Below are positions 1-9,798 of a DNA stretch of 64,000 bases, piece by piece. A program made the position numbers and the translations under genes. Source of the DNA: Toxorhynchites rutilus septentrionalis. Taxonomy: Eukaryota; Arthropoda; Insecta; Diptera; Culicidae. The notes beneath the pieces were generated by a model that did not search any database, was not told the origin of the DNA, and worked only from the letters and a program-made list of their open reading frames with translations. Numbering within the stretch: the first letter of the stretch is position 1; each line of letters starts with the position of its first letter. The stretch is from positions 66,299,210 to 66,363,209 of the forward strand of contig NC_073745.1 of the NCBI RefSeq assembly GCF_029784135.1, in the 5' to 3' direction.

Positions 1-566
1 CGTAATTGAGTGATTGGTATGTATTGTTTTATTTCACTTTTATTTTTCTTATTTATTTAGTAGAATAAAATAAAATTCTTACCTTAGAAAAAGAAATGGT
101 CCCATATCCTTTGGGTTCTTTTTATGTAGAAGCAGGTCGTTAGCTCCGTGATGTGTCAGCTGCTGCGTTTTGTATCTGATATGCACTCAGGGAACACTTT
201 CACTAAACACTCAACACGGGGCGCTAACTAATCCTACCGACTGCGCCACTTAACTTCCCATGTGAGGAAGTGGAGTTTTTAAAAAAAGACTAACTAAACT
301 AAGCTAAAGCTAAAAAGGAAAACGCGACTGTTCTCGTCGGCTCACTAATTTAATCTGAATCTTTATTCAATTTCTTTTTGGTACAATACGAGTTGGAAAT
401 CATTATTACTTGGAGAGATGTTGAATCGGCATAATTTGATGCCTCCGCGGTTGGTCTCTGCTGCGATCCGGTTCCGTTGTTTACAGTCACAGCACGTCTT
501 ATGCCGTGGGTATGGTTGCTGGTTTGATTATATGGGCCTGGCGATAACTTATATATATGTAAATGG
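1..566. other. No gene seen
   Basis: AT-rich flank with scattered stops in all frames. I see no recognisable protein, RNA gene or clear repeat boundary before the inverted-repeat element that starts near 567. Confidence 0.5.
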
Positions 567-2003
567 TCTACTATAAAAATTTCTATGCATTCTAAAATAA
601 TATTCAAAGTGGTAAACAAGTGGATTGCTTAAAAAATTGCGTAGTTCTACGTCTAAAATATGCGGTCATGTCCTAGATACAACCCCTTACATTTTTTTTT
701 GACAAAAAACGACTCTGGGATTTCGTTTTTGCGTTTTTTCAGAATACAGTGGTAGAAATAAATATAAAGGCGCCTGTATAAAGTCTGCTTCATTTAATAT
801 TGGAACAAATTCTTTTTCTCATTGTGGCGCTCCTAGTGGACGGATTTGGAAACTTTTTTCACCCACGTGTCGGGAAATTCATTACCTTTCACCATGTATT
901 TATGTCATAACACCAAACGATAGCATTTTGTAAACAACCGCCATGGAAGCCGAACGGAGAGATAAAATTGTGCACAGTTTTCTTGAAAATCCATTGTTGT
1001 CGGCATCTAAGCTAGCTAAACAGCTTAAAATGTCCAGAAATACCGTATGGCGTGTTATCAAGCAGTACAAGGAAACATTGACGACGGCTCGGAAGCCGCA
1101 TTCGAAGCGTCGGAGTGGAACTGTCGACCGGAAACTGCGTGGGAAAGTCATCAAGGCCGTCAAGAGGAATCCCAATCTTTCAGACCGCGATTTGGCCAAT
1201 AAGTTCCAGGCCGCTCACAGTACGGTGCGACGAATTCGTCTCCGGGAAGGAATAAGGTCATTCCGAGCCAGCAAACAGCCAAATCGGACGCTGAAGCAGA
1301 ACAATGTGGCCAGAATCCGTGCTCGAAAGCTGTACGACCAAGTGCTGACCAAGTTCGACGGATGTATTCTGATGGACGATGAGACCTACGTGAAGGCGGA
1401 CTTTGGGCAAATCCCAGGTCAAAAATTTTATTTGGCGACGGCTCGGGGGGATGTACCTGCAAAATTTAAGTTCGTGTTTCCGGATAAATTCGCCCGCAAG
1501 TACATGATTTGGCAGGGGATATGCAGTTGTGGACAGAAAACCAAAGTCTTTCTCACTGACAAGCCAATGACATCAGAAGTCTACAAAAAAGAGTGCCTAC
1601 AGAAACGGATTCTGCCGTTTATTCGTGCCCACGACCGTCCAGTAATGTTTTGGCCGGACCTCGCAAGCTGCCATTACAGCAAAACGGTTATGGAATGGTA
1701 CGCAACGAACGGGGTCAGCGTAATACCGAAGGACCTCAACCCCCAAACTGCCCCCTAGTTCCGGCCGATAGAGAAATACTACACGCAATTGTTTGTGTTC
1801 CAATATTAAATGAAGCAGACTTTAGTGCTCACAGGGTCACCCGATCGATCCACACTGTGCAGGAAAAGCAAAAAAATTGTAATGGGTTGTATCTAGGGCA
1901 CGGCCGCAGTTTTCGACGTAGAACTACGGAATTATATTATTCAATCCACTTGTTCATCAATTCGTATATTATTTTGGATTGCATCGAAATTTTTGTAGTA
2001 ACT
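567..2003 (+). mobile_element. DD37E Tc1/mariner-type element with long inverted arms
   Basis: The left flank (about 567-700) and right flank (about 1873-2003) are imperfect reverse complements over roughly 130 bases. Both contain a palindromic GTAGTTCTAC/GTAGAACTAC core (640-653 and 1915-1928) followed inward by a TAGATACAACCC block. Between them lies one transposase reading frame. The arms are longer than is usual for a DD37E element. Either this copy has long terminal repeats or a shorter DD37E element sits inside a foldback repeat; the sequence does not decide between these. No clean TA duplication is visible at the outer ends. Confidence 0.7.
943..1809 (+). pseudogene. DD37E transposase, one internal stop
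   Basis: ATG at 943 opens a 271-codon frame with an N-terminal paired helix-turn-helix region (about residues 1-100). The first catalytic Asp is in LMDDETYVKADF (about residues 143-154) and the second in FWPDLASCHYS (about residues 228-238). The frame meets a TAG at 1756-1758 where related copies in this window have Glu (APELRPIE), consistent with GAG to TAG. Reading on gives PIEKYY, whose Glu (1771-1773) lies 37 residues after the second Asp, and the frame stops at 1807-1809. This is the cut-and-paste transposase of the mosquito DD37E (ITmD37E) group. The stop removes the third catalytic residue and the C-terminus is short, so the copy is probably dead. Confidence 0.88.
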
Positions 2004-2047
2004 TTTTAGCTATTTAATTTTTTATTACTTTAGTAGACTCGAAAGAA

Positions 2048-2232
2048 ATTTCCTCCGACTTGCACTGTGATCACGCGTATTCTAGAGCTTGCCACTCAGA
2101 ATGCATTCAAGGCGTGTTGTGTTATTTGGCATAGAAATCTCAACTAAGTACTAATAAAAATGACGCAAGTAATACTACGTTGAGACGGCGAAGTTCCTCT
2201 AGGAACGTTAGTGCCATTGAAGAAGAAGAAGA
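2048..2232 (+). mobile_element. tRNA-derived SINE, 5'-truncated copy
   Basis: The tRNA-unrelated body of the SINE family that is complete at 53722-53996. It starts at the TTTCCTCCGACTTGCAC block, lacks the tRNA-like head and ends in a GAA-triplet tail. It is flanked by a 13-base direct repeat, AGACTCGAAAGAA (2035-2047 and 2233-2245), the signature of target-primed insertion. The pol III promoter is missing, so this copy is inert. Similarity to the Aedes Feilai SINEs is suggested by the tRNA head and triplet tail but cannot be confirmed here. Confidence 0.88.
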
Positions 2233-2245
2233 AGACTCGAAAGAA

Positions 2246-2590
2246 TCGAGTTGGGTCGAAAGCTATCAGCACATCTCGTTTATTTGGCTCAACTCGCATC
2301 AGACTTTCTCCTTCCCACTCAGATATCGATCACAAACTATGAACCCTTCTACTCCTATATTCCGCTTGAGATATGATCGAAATCCACAACATGCCGCAGT
2401 AAGGTTACCCTGCTGGAATTTGAAAGCATATTTTCATGGAATATACGTTTATCTAAATAAATGCAGTGTATATCTATATTCCAAAATTCTGAATACTCTT
2501 CCATATCTGCACTAGCACAAAAAAAATCTCGTATGCTGCTCTTTGTCGTAGCACACCTCGATACAGAGGGCTTCCTCTCCTTGTATCGAG
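2246..2590. other. No gene seen
   Basis: Short open frames only, with no recognisable product. GAAGAAGAAG and TCGAAAGAATCGAG low-complexity at the left edge belongs to the SINE tail and its target. Confidence 0.5.
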
Positions 2591-3565
2591 CTGTGTGTGT
2601 ATGTGTGTGAAATCAGCATTAGGCATGAATGATATCCGCTCGTTGTGTTATACTAGCCACTCGCATCTGTATTTTCATTCTATTTTATTTTTGGTTTTCG
2701 TCTCTAGCCCTGAGAAGGGCCCTTGTGGGAAGAAACTCTATTCAATAATTCTCCTTCACCCGACAAGAAAACAATCCTCTCCCGCTCGACGCTTTGCGAC
2801 AACCATGTTGCTTCGGTGACCACCATACGAGAAGTGGTGTGGCTTCAGCAAGGAAGGTTATGTGTTATAGAGACTTTAAACTTTTCAGTTCATTCGTCTC
2901 TAGCCTTGAGAAAGGCCCTTAGTAAACTTTACTCTACTCCAGCACTACACCTCCACCCTCTTGCCTTGAGAAAGGCACTCGATCCCTCGCCGTCCAGCTC
3001 GTCCAGCAACGATGTTGTCTAGTCGGTGTCCACGCAACGAATGGTGTGGCTTCAGATCGCGGATGGCATATTTAAACCAAATATGTTGAAAACGAGTAGA
3101 AACGAATGTATCAGTTGCTCGTTATTGTCAGCTCTGTTCGGGAATGCACACAAATCGGCAGAACAAATGTATGGGAAAATGAGAATGCTTCTAGTTTTCA
3201 TTAATTTAAACTGTTTAGGCATTAGCAAGCAAACCATTTGTCATGACAATTGTCATGCGTAAATGCGAAAACAGAATAGAAACATACGGTATGAGGCATG
3301 ATGTCGACGCCAACCTCTCTCAGTTTCTATTCTGTTTTCGCATGACAATTGTCATGACAGATGGTTTGCTTGGGCATTAGTGAATTGTACTGTATAGTAT
3401 ATCAAACGAATCTTAGAGAATTTCCGATTCCATTGGTGTGCAAAGTATCAGAATTTGTTCGCTGTGAAAATAGTTATTAACGTTAACTTTATTTCACAAA
3501 AACGTGACCTATTTTCTGATTTGGAACCCTTCCTGAAAGACGTAGTTCTACGTCAAAAATAGGAC
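2590..3565. repeat. Interspersed repeat with three small stem-loops and a GACGTAG palindrome
   Basis: Three hairpins of the form GCC(C/T)T-GAGA-A(G/A)GGC occur at 2707-2720, 2903-2916 and 2963-2976. Two imperfect copies of a block ending GTGGTGTGGCTTCAG lie near 2840 and 3050. The right end carries GACGTAGTTCTACGTC (3539-3554), also found in the histone-associated repeats at 38.2, 55.9 and 57.9 kb. The GAGGCTTTAAACTTT...GCCTC motif near 2870-2900 recurs near 19.3 and 61.96 kb. No coding content is recognised. A small hAT-type MITE is inserted at 3226-3372. Confidence 0.55.
3226..3372. mobile_element. Foldback MITE with 8-bp target duplication (hAT-type)
   Basis: A 147-base element that is almost entirely one hairpin. 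The arms start CAAGCAAACCAT and continue through TGTCATGACAATTGTCATGCG and a GAAAACAGAATAGAAAC block, with a loop of a few tens of bases. It is flanked by perfect 8-base duplications GGCATTAG (3218-3225 and 3373-3380). An 8-base duplication is characteristic of the hAT superfamily, but no transposase is encoded, so the assignment rests on the duplication length. Confidence 0.85.
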
Positions 3566-5140
3566 AGTAATGACCATACGACGGGAGGCTTCAATTGCCC
3601 TGTGTACAAACAGGCAAGGGCAAGCAGTGATGGAGATAAACCAAATTAAACTCAACCATTGTGACACCGCACAGCAACTGTTGTGGCTGTCAACGACCAT
3701 CGTGACTGTGCTCCACACGATGAGAGTCCCAGACTACCTGTACAGAATACTGAAAAGCTACTTCGAGAACCGGGTGCTGGTGTACGAGACAAACACGGGC
3801 CAGGCGCATATTAAAACTACGGCGGGAGTACCGTAGGGCTCTTACTTCTATTCTGCATTTCGTTCGATTCGAAATATTTCGAACGACTTGATGAAATTCC
3901 ATTCTGTATTCCGTTCGAGTTGTTTTTGCATTTCGTTCGATCTGTGTCTCTTCGAACATAAAATGGTCAAAACGTTCGAAATAGGGAATGTGGGATTATA
4001 ACTCGTACGAAATGGAAATCCGTCATAACACAGAATAGGGCTGTCTATCCTGGGCCCATCGCTCTGAAACACTATGTATGATGGGGTACGAAAACTGAAT
4101 CTGCTCAAAAGTGTGGAGATCATTGGCTTCGCGGATGACATCGTTATGCAGGACAAGAGAATTCTTGGAACGGGTCGAAATGCTGGCGACCGAGTCGATA
4201 GACATGATCGGATGGTGGATGCAGGTTGGTCCCCATCGACATCATCTTGGCGGAGGATGGCGAGTGCAATAGGAGGAGGAGAATCAGAGGAATCCGGAAT
4301 ATAATGAGGGCGGAGTCGATGGCTAGGTGGCAGCAAAAGTGGAGTGCGGATCGAAACGGCAGATGGGCGCACAGGCCCATACCGACACTAATGGACAGGG
4401 TGAACAGGACACATGGAGAGGTGAACTTCTACCTAACACATTTTTTGTCTGATCATGACTGCTTCAGGCAGTATCTGCTCCGGTTTGGACACGCAAGATA
4501 ACATCTTTGTCCGGAGTGCGGAGATGTGGAAGAAACACCGGAACACCGGTATTCGTTTGTCCCAGATTCACCGAGAGGCGCGAGGGGCTGCCTGTTCTTC
4601 ATGCTGGGAACATCGTGGAGGAAATTTGTCGTGACAAGGGCACCTGGAACGCAGTGGATAGTGCAATCGTACATATCATATCTGGGCTACAGCGAAAGTG
4701 GAGGGCCGACCAGCGTGCTGATAACGCCTGATTATAAATGATGAACAACTGCGAGGGCTGTAGCAACGGATAGTATCCCACGAGAGTTGCCGTGACGGAG
4801 TGCGCGTTATGTTGGAGGGCACAAGCTAATCGGCGCTCCGCTGGGAAGAGAAACCCCGCGAGGATGGCTGTGATGGGATGCGCGTCAAGTTGGAGGGCAA
4901 TCCCTAATCGGTGCACGTCTCGACTGGTGAACGGATGCTGCCGTAATGAAATGAAACTAAAACAGTGAGAAAAAGGGTTATAACAACCGATGAAGTGCAT
5001 GAGCACCGCTGCCCCCCGAAGTAGTCGTCTAGATGTGTTCCGAGGGAAACGAGGCGATGAGTAGAGGGCTTGGTTTTTGGTGGGTGTGAGCTCTACACGA
5101 CGTCAGGGTAACCCATCTCAGATAAGGCCTTAGAGCATTT
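3566..5140 (+). pseudogene. R1-like LINE remnant (RT and C-terminal domain)
   Basis: Pieces of one reverse transcriptase appear in sequence. VPDYLYRILKSYFENR and TTAGVP (3570-3836) correspond to RT boxes before the active site. MYDGVRKLNLL...IGFADDIVM (from 4074) contains the active-site ADD. SMARWQQKWSADRNGRWAHR with LLRFGHAR (about 4310-4500) and CPECGDVEETPEH (about 4508-4550) form the Cys/His C-terminal domain typical of R1-clade LINEs. Frameshifts and stops separate the pieces, and a small MITE interrupts it at about 3842-4035. The remainder to about 5140 reads as 3' UTR. There is no endonuclease or gag, so it is 5'-truncated. Confidence 0.8.
3842..4035. mobile_element. MITE inserted in the R1-like RT gene
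   Basis: The RT reading is interrupted after TAGGGCT (about 3835-3841) and resumes after a second TAGGGCT (about 4030-4036), suggesting a 6-7 base duplication. The inserted DNA has imperfect inverted ends beginning TTCT(A/G)T and repeated TTTCGTTCGA units inside. No coding capacity. Exact ends are uncertain by a few bases. Confidence 0.55.
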
Positions 5141-5447
5141 CCTAAGCTCCTAAGAAAAAGGTCACCGTTGTGCTGAAGATTGTGTTACCCTGTGAATTAC
5201 ATGCAGGTAGTAGACGTGGTAATGGTAGTAATGGTGAAGCGTCATTTTCGGCTGGAAATTATTTTGAAAGCAGAAAAGATATTTCAACGAGAAATGTCGT
5301 TACTGCATGAAATGGGAAGAAAAGTAATGACATATTATAATTTACGCATACCAGTTGCTATTTCACGTATGTTAATGCTTGCTTTTGTATGTTTTTTGCA
5401 GCTGCCTCGTGGAAAACAGTTGATTGTAGATGAAATTAGGAAAATAA

Positions 5448-6641
5448 CGGGTGTTAAATAAAAAATGAGAATTTTTTCAATCACACATAAAAAAATTTTT
5501 TTTTTCATCGATTTCAGTATTTTTTATTAATAACATAATGTATTTTCTTCAAAAAAATGTCAGTGAATGTTTGAGTAAGGGCCGTGGTCTGCTGTTCGAC
5601 GCAACTTTGTCGCGATGCTCTCACAAGAACGTTGTACGGCACTTACGTCCATTTTCCGGATACAATTCCGGATTCTTGTAGTCAGTTGCTTCGTGTCCTT
5701 GGTCCTCCAATTGTTTTTATACACTAGGGCACTGAGTGTTTAAAAAAATCCTCTATTGGGCGGCACTGGGGCAAGTTTGTTGGGTTACGATCTTTCGGCA
5801 CGAACGGTATCTTTTTCTCCTCAAGATACGCCAGCGTCTTCTTGGCGTAATGGGAAGACGCCTTGTCCGGCCAGAAGACGTACTTCCCATCCGCGTGATG
5901 CTCGTTCAGGAACGGCAGCAGGATTTTATCGAGGCACTGTTCTCGATAGATTTGTTGGTTGATTGCCAGACCGCTCGGCTTAAACCAAGGCTTTGAAATG
6001 TCCCGGTCGGAAATGGCGATGTACAACATAACCTTTTTTTCAAACTTGTGCTTGAACTTGTATTTCACTTCAGGCGGTGTGGATGACTTGACTTGACTGA
6101 CCACGTCGCTGGAGTAGTAATTATCATTTCATGGAATATGCGTTTTGGACAGCGGAAAATAGCTTTCGTCGTCCAGAACGAAAGACGTCCCGCGGTATAT
6201 TTTGGTCATCCACCGACACTGTTATTTAACCGTCTCAATCTGCTCCTCCGTGTACTCCGGCGACCTCGTCATCTTGCTGCAGACGATTCCTTCCATCTTG
6301 AGGGTCCGATGGATCAATACGTGGGAGCAGCCATATTTCCGACCGGCGTCACGCAGGCTGGTTGCGTCCTTGTAGTCAAACAACTTCTTTAACGATGTCT
6401 TCCTCTGCTTCGTCATTATCGTCACCGGACGATACATTTTCTTCCTTAAAATGTGCCACCGTGAACTTTTTTCCTTGCTGGAAATGCGTTTCGTAGAACC
6501 GTAATAAATTCAAACTAGCAAAACCAAACACGCCTACTGTTTCTAGAGAGCCCAAAGAGCAATTTTCTTGGAGAAAGAAAATTTTACGCTCTTTATTTGA
6601 GTTACTGAAAGGTAAAATTCTCATTTTTTATTTAACACCCG
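5448..6641 (-). mobile_element. DD37E-type element with intact inverted termini
   Basis: Both ends carry the same terminal repeat, CGGGTGTTAAATAAAAAATG followed by AGAATTTT (plus strand from 5448; reverse complement ending 6641). The 1194-base unit contains one minus-strand transposase. It was inserted into the helix-turn-helix coding region of an older Tc1-like element. I do not see an unambiguous target duplication at the two junctions. Confidence 0.8.
5724..6437 (-). pseudogene. DD37E-type transposase, frameshifted
   Basis: Minus strand from the ATG at 6437: TKQRKTSLKKLFDYKDATSL then RDAGRKYGCSHVLIHRTLK (helix-turn-helix). There is a stop at 6222, then a frame holding SFVLDDESYF (first Asp, about 6170). 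From 6104 onward the frame carries KYKFKHKF, FWPDKASSHYAKKT (second Asp) and CRPIEDFF. Glu in RPIE is 37 residues after the second Asp. It is only distantly similar to the DD37E copies at 943, 27601 and 51164, so it is a separate lineage. Stops and frame changes make it inactive. Confidence 0.8.
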
Positions 6642-6739
6642 TGAATGATTTATCGTGAAATGCACCTCAGTAACAGGCAAATCGCTAATAAAATCAATCG
6701 TTCACTGTCTGTTGTGGCAATTTCGTGAAACTTGATAAT

Positions 6740-7284
6740 AATTAGTTTTCTCATTTTCGTTCATGTTTTCTAATTGTATGTCGTTATTCTAAAACTATCA
6801 TCGCTTTTATGAATAAAACGCAGTGTAGTTGATTATGTTCACTATCTCAGGCAGATAGTAACACTCATAGTTCGAAAAAATTGAACAAACTAATCAAATA
6901 TTAGCTTATTCGGACTCCATTTTCAAGCGCCGCAGACGTCAAAATTTAAGTTTTGATGTTATAATTGAACAGTTGTGGTGAAGATAACTTCGTTCATCAT
7001 GAAAGCGCTGATGAACGGTGTCACCAAGAGCCTGCTTGTACACCTTAGGACAGAAGGGAATCCATCAGGAGGAGAGTGATGCCACTGAAAAGGCGACCAA
7101 GAAAGTACCAGCATCGAAAATCGGTTCCGCTTGAGGCATCGGAGCAGCAGCCACACACCCACATACACGCACGTAACTCTTTTTGTTTGCTGGCTATCGA
7201 GCAAAATCCAGAAAGATGTGATCGTTGCTGAAATATAATCTGCCAGTTCCCCTTGGAATTGAAAATTACATTCAAGCGAAAGAG
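6740..7284. other. Spacer 3' of the homeobox gene
   Basis: AT-rich to about 6960, then a somewhat GC-richer stretch to 7260 with only short open frames. No domain or RNA recognised. Confidence 0.4.
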
Positions 7285-7290
7285 TTTATT
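7285..7290 (-). terminator. Candidate poly(A) signal of the vnd-like gene
   Basis: AATAAA on the minus strand (TTTATT on plus), about 295 bases after the stop codon. It is the first canonical hexamer I find downstream in this orientation, so it is a plausible 3' end; no transcript evidence is available. Confidence 0.5.
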
Positions 7291-7581
7291 TTAATGTTTT
7301 CTATCCATATAATACTGCGACCAAATACATTTGGTTTTGTGATTTGTCAATGAAGTGCAGTACATAAAATCGGGATTTTCAAAAAAAAATTGCAAAGGGT
7401 ATTTAAGCAGGTGACCAATTTACCCCCACTATCCCTATGTAACTGAGCCTGTAAAAATAAGTGAATTATTAAAAACAAACTCATAGATGGAATGATTTCT
7501 TTCAAAAGAACATAACCAATTGGATACTTAAACAGAACGCAACCCAGGTAATTATTTATCCAAAGTTTATCACAAATTATC

Positions 7582-8881
7582 TCAGCATCCGCTGGGCCAC
7601 CAGCGCGGTCCGGCTGTCCCACAATGGTTCTGCAGAATCCTTTGCCCACCAGCCTGCTGATGATACGCGAATCCCATGGCTGCACAGCTCTCCACCGCGA
7701 GCGAATGCAGACTTCCGGCCGCCCCGAGCAACGACTGTTGCTGCTGATTTTGGGGTCCACCGCTCGGCACCGTTCCTGGTTCCCCTGCCGCTAGTGACAC
7801 GGGCTTCCCGTCCCGCACCAACACCGGCACGTTTATCCGCTTCGGTGAACTCCCGAGTTGTTGGTGTTGATGGCTGAAAGTTGGAATCTTTTCACTCTGA
7901 GCCCGCTTGGTTTTGTAACGATGGTTCTGGAACCAGATTTTAACCTGCGTCGGCGTCAGGTGGATCATGCTGGCCAAATGCTCCCGCTCGGGAGCGGATA
8001 AGTATCGAGTCTGTTTGAAGCGCCGTTCCAGTTCGTACGTCTGAGATTTGGAGAACAGAATGCGGCGTTTTCGTTTTTTCTGACCGGCGGTGGTATCTAC
8101 CCCTGTCGCCCCGCTGTCACTACCCGGTCGGTCGTCACCGGAATTGCCGACCTCAATGCTGTCGTCGTTCAGTGATTCTCCGTCACAAGTGTTGTTGTTG
8201 CAGTCGGTTGCGCCACGGCGTTCTTCCTGCGCTGTCAACCGTTCAGATGGTTCGATAACGGCTGTGCTGCAGTTGCCTATGGTGGTGTAGGAACACATTT
8301 CCGCAACAGATGAAGTACTGTCTGGATTTACCTGCTGGTGAACGTTTGGCTCGTTGCTTTGCTGAATCACAGTAGGAACTGTAATGTTAACCAAAGAACC
8401 TTGAATACGCTGTAAATATAGCCTCACCAGGGGAATACTCACTGTAGTCATTGTTAACGTTGTCATAGATCCACGTCGCTCTTGAAGAAGATCCGGCTAC
8501 ACTGCCAGATGGATCCCCTCCTGGCGGGAATAAATGATGCGAGTGGTGGTAATATGGAGGTAAATCACTGTATGCTGGAGGTTGTAGTGATGATGCGTTC
8601 ACCACCGTTTGTAACGGGATGTACCCACTGGAACTCTCATATGGCACCAGATGGTTTTGCTTCTGATCGTGTTGCTGCTGCTGCTGCTGCTGCTGCTGTT
8701 GGGAGGAATACTCCGCAGGGTCTCTCCGTGACAGCTGATTGCTGGAAGACGTTGTCGAATGGACAGAATGTTGCAGAAGATGTGCGTGAGTGTACTCTTT
8801 GCTGTTGTGGACGTTATGACTGTTGAGTTCCAGAATATCGTTGATGTTGAAGCCCGATCGATGACTGGGAGGGATTTTCAT
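7582..8881 (-). CDS. vnd: NK-2 class homeobox transcription factor, vnd-like
   Basis: Two exons, 8443-8881 and 7582-8378, separated by a 64-base phase-1 intron with GTGAGT donor and TTACAG acceptor. The join keeps the frame and gives 411 residues. The N-terminus holds a tinman/TN motif (FNINDILEL, residues 11-19) and a run of ten glutamines. The homeodomain is residues 248-307, with Trp48 (295), Asn51 (298) and the NK-2 hallmark Tyr54 (301). An NK2-specific domain ([17 protein letters not shown], residues 323-339) and a C-terminal RWWP follow. KKRKRR at the homeodomain start and TKRAQ at its end resemble Drosophila vnd more than scro, tin or bap. It is a nuclear DNA-binding regulator; vnd patterns the ventral neuroectoderm. 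The ATG at 8881 is preceded by a plausible acceptor (CCGAACAG) about 13 bases upstream, so a further 5' exon may exist. Drosophila Vnd is considerably longer. Confidence 0.88.
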
Positions 8882-8889
8882 ACTATCCA

Positions 8890-9798
8890 AAATCCTGTTC
8901 GGGAGTAATGAAATGGGTGATGGTTGAGAATTTTTGTAAGAAGTTAGCTTAATTAGGACACCACAACATTGTCAGTGAAGTGCTAAACAATAGAAACGAC
9001 AGGTTCGATGAAGAATGTCAACAGTTGGAAACGAGGAGAAGACAGCATGGGAGAGAGTGCTGTTAAATCGTACACGGGCGAACGAGAAACTCAATAAAGT
9101 CAAAAAGACGCGAAAGTTATATTAAAAGGTGAACCGTACAGGTAAAGGCTTTGTAATGCTTGCCGATATGTGCAAGGACCTGAATCTTCTTACGAACAAA
9201 AGTGAAATGGACAACAAGTAAATGCAGTATTCCGGCACCAAAACGGCGACGCAGAAGACACAGACGGAAGAGAAACTGACCTAGGAGAACCATCATCCTA
9301 AGATATGGTTTCAGCATCTGGGATTGCAGAAGATTTGGGTAGAGATTGGTAAGCTGAAAAATTCGTTAGAATGTGCAATCGTTATCGACATCGAAATCAT
9401 TCCGCCGGATTTTCGCTGCGAACTCGCTCGAAGAGAATCCATCAGTAAAATACAAATTATCACCATTGATATCCATCCCTACCTCCTGTTCCAGCTTCGT
9501 TGAAACGATATCTGATAGATGGATAAACTTTGAATTCCATGGATTCACTGTTAGCACAAACAAAATGTAAAAGATGAATGGGTAATGTCGGGGACATAAC
9601 CGGAGAGACGTAGGACTACACCAAGGACTTCCAACTGTAATAACTCATCGAATATCCAAGAAGTTTTACAGTATCTGTTAACAAAACGCACCCAAAACAT
9701 CATTCCCAAAGATGTACCACACAGATTATACTACGTGGCACCTTCCGCAGAATGACAACAGAAAATCCGAAATCGATTGCGTTGGCGGTACCTATAGC
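8890..9798. other. Upstream flank of vnd, no gene seen
   Basis: Short open frames only. A block at about 9583-9619 (GTAATGTCGGGGACATAACC then GACGTAGGACTAC) recurs at 35.97 kb and resembles the hairpin termini at 11.33, 50.24 and 54.89 kb, so a repeat end lies here. Confidence 0.5.

Larger units (their letters stand above)
5400..6740 (+). pseudogene. Tc1-like transposase N-terminus split by a DD37E insertion
   Basis: Before the insertion the plus strand reads LPRGKQLIVDEIRKI (about 5401-5447). After it, from about 6650, it reads IYREMHLSNRQIANKINRSL. Joined, these are the first helix-turn-helix of a Tc1-type transposase (PRGKQL...SNRQIA.KI). Everything C-terminal is missing, and stops follow near 6735. 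The element interrupting it is annotated separately. The function would have been inverted-repeat DNA binding; this remnant is non-functional. Confidence 0.65.

Noticed and set aside
1160..1462. Minus-strand ORF within the first transposase
   Set aside because: Shadow frame opposite a coding sequence with clear DD37E motifs.
5359..5400. 35-bp intron with GTATGT donor and TTTTTTGCAG acceptor
   Set aside because: Too short for an insect intron. The downstream sequence is a transposase N-terminus, not a host exon.
8090..8826. Plus-strand open frames over the homeobox gene
   Set aside because: Antisense shadows of the vnd coding sequence, including the CAG run read as poly-Ala.
8387..8890. Single-exon reading of the vnd N-terminus ending ...AYSRFFG
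   Set aside because: The tail lies in the 64-base intron; splicing at GTGAGT/TTACAG keeps frame with the homeodomain exon, so the unspliced frame is not the product.
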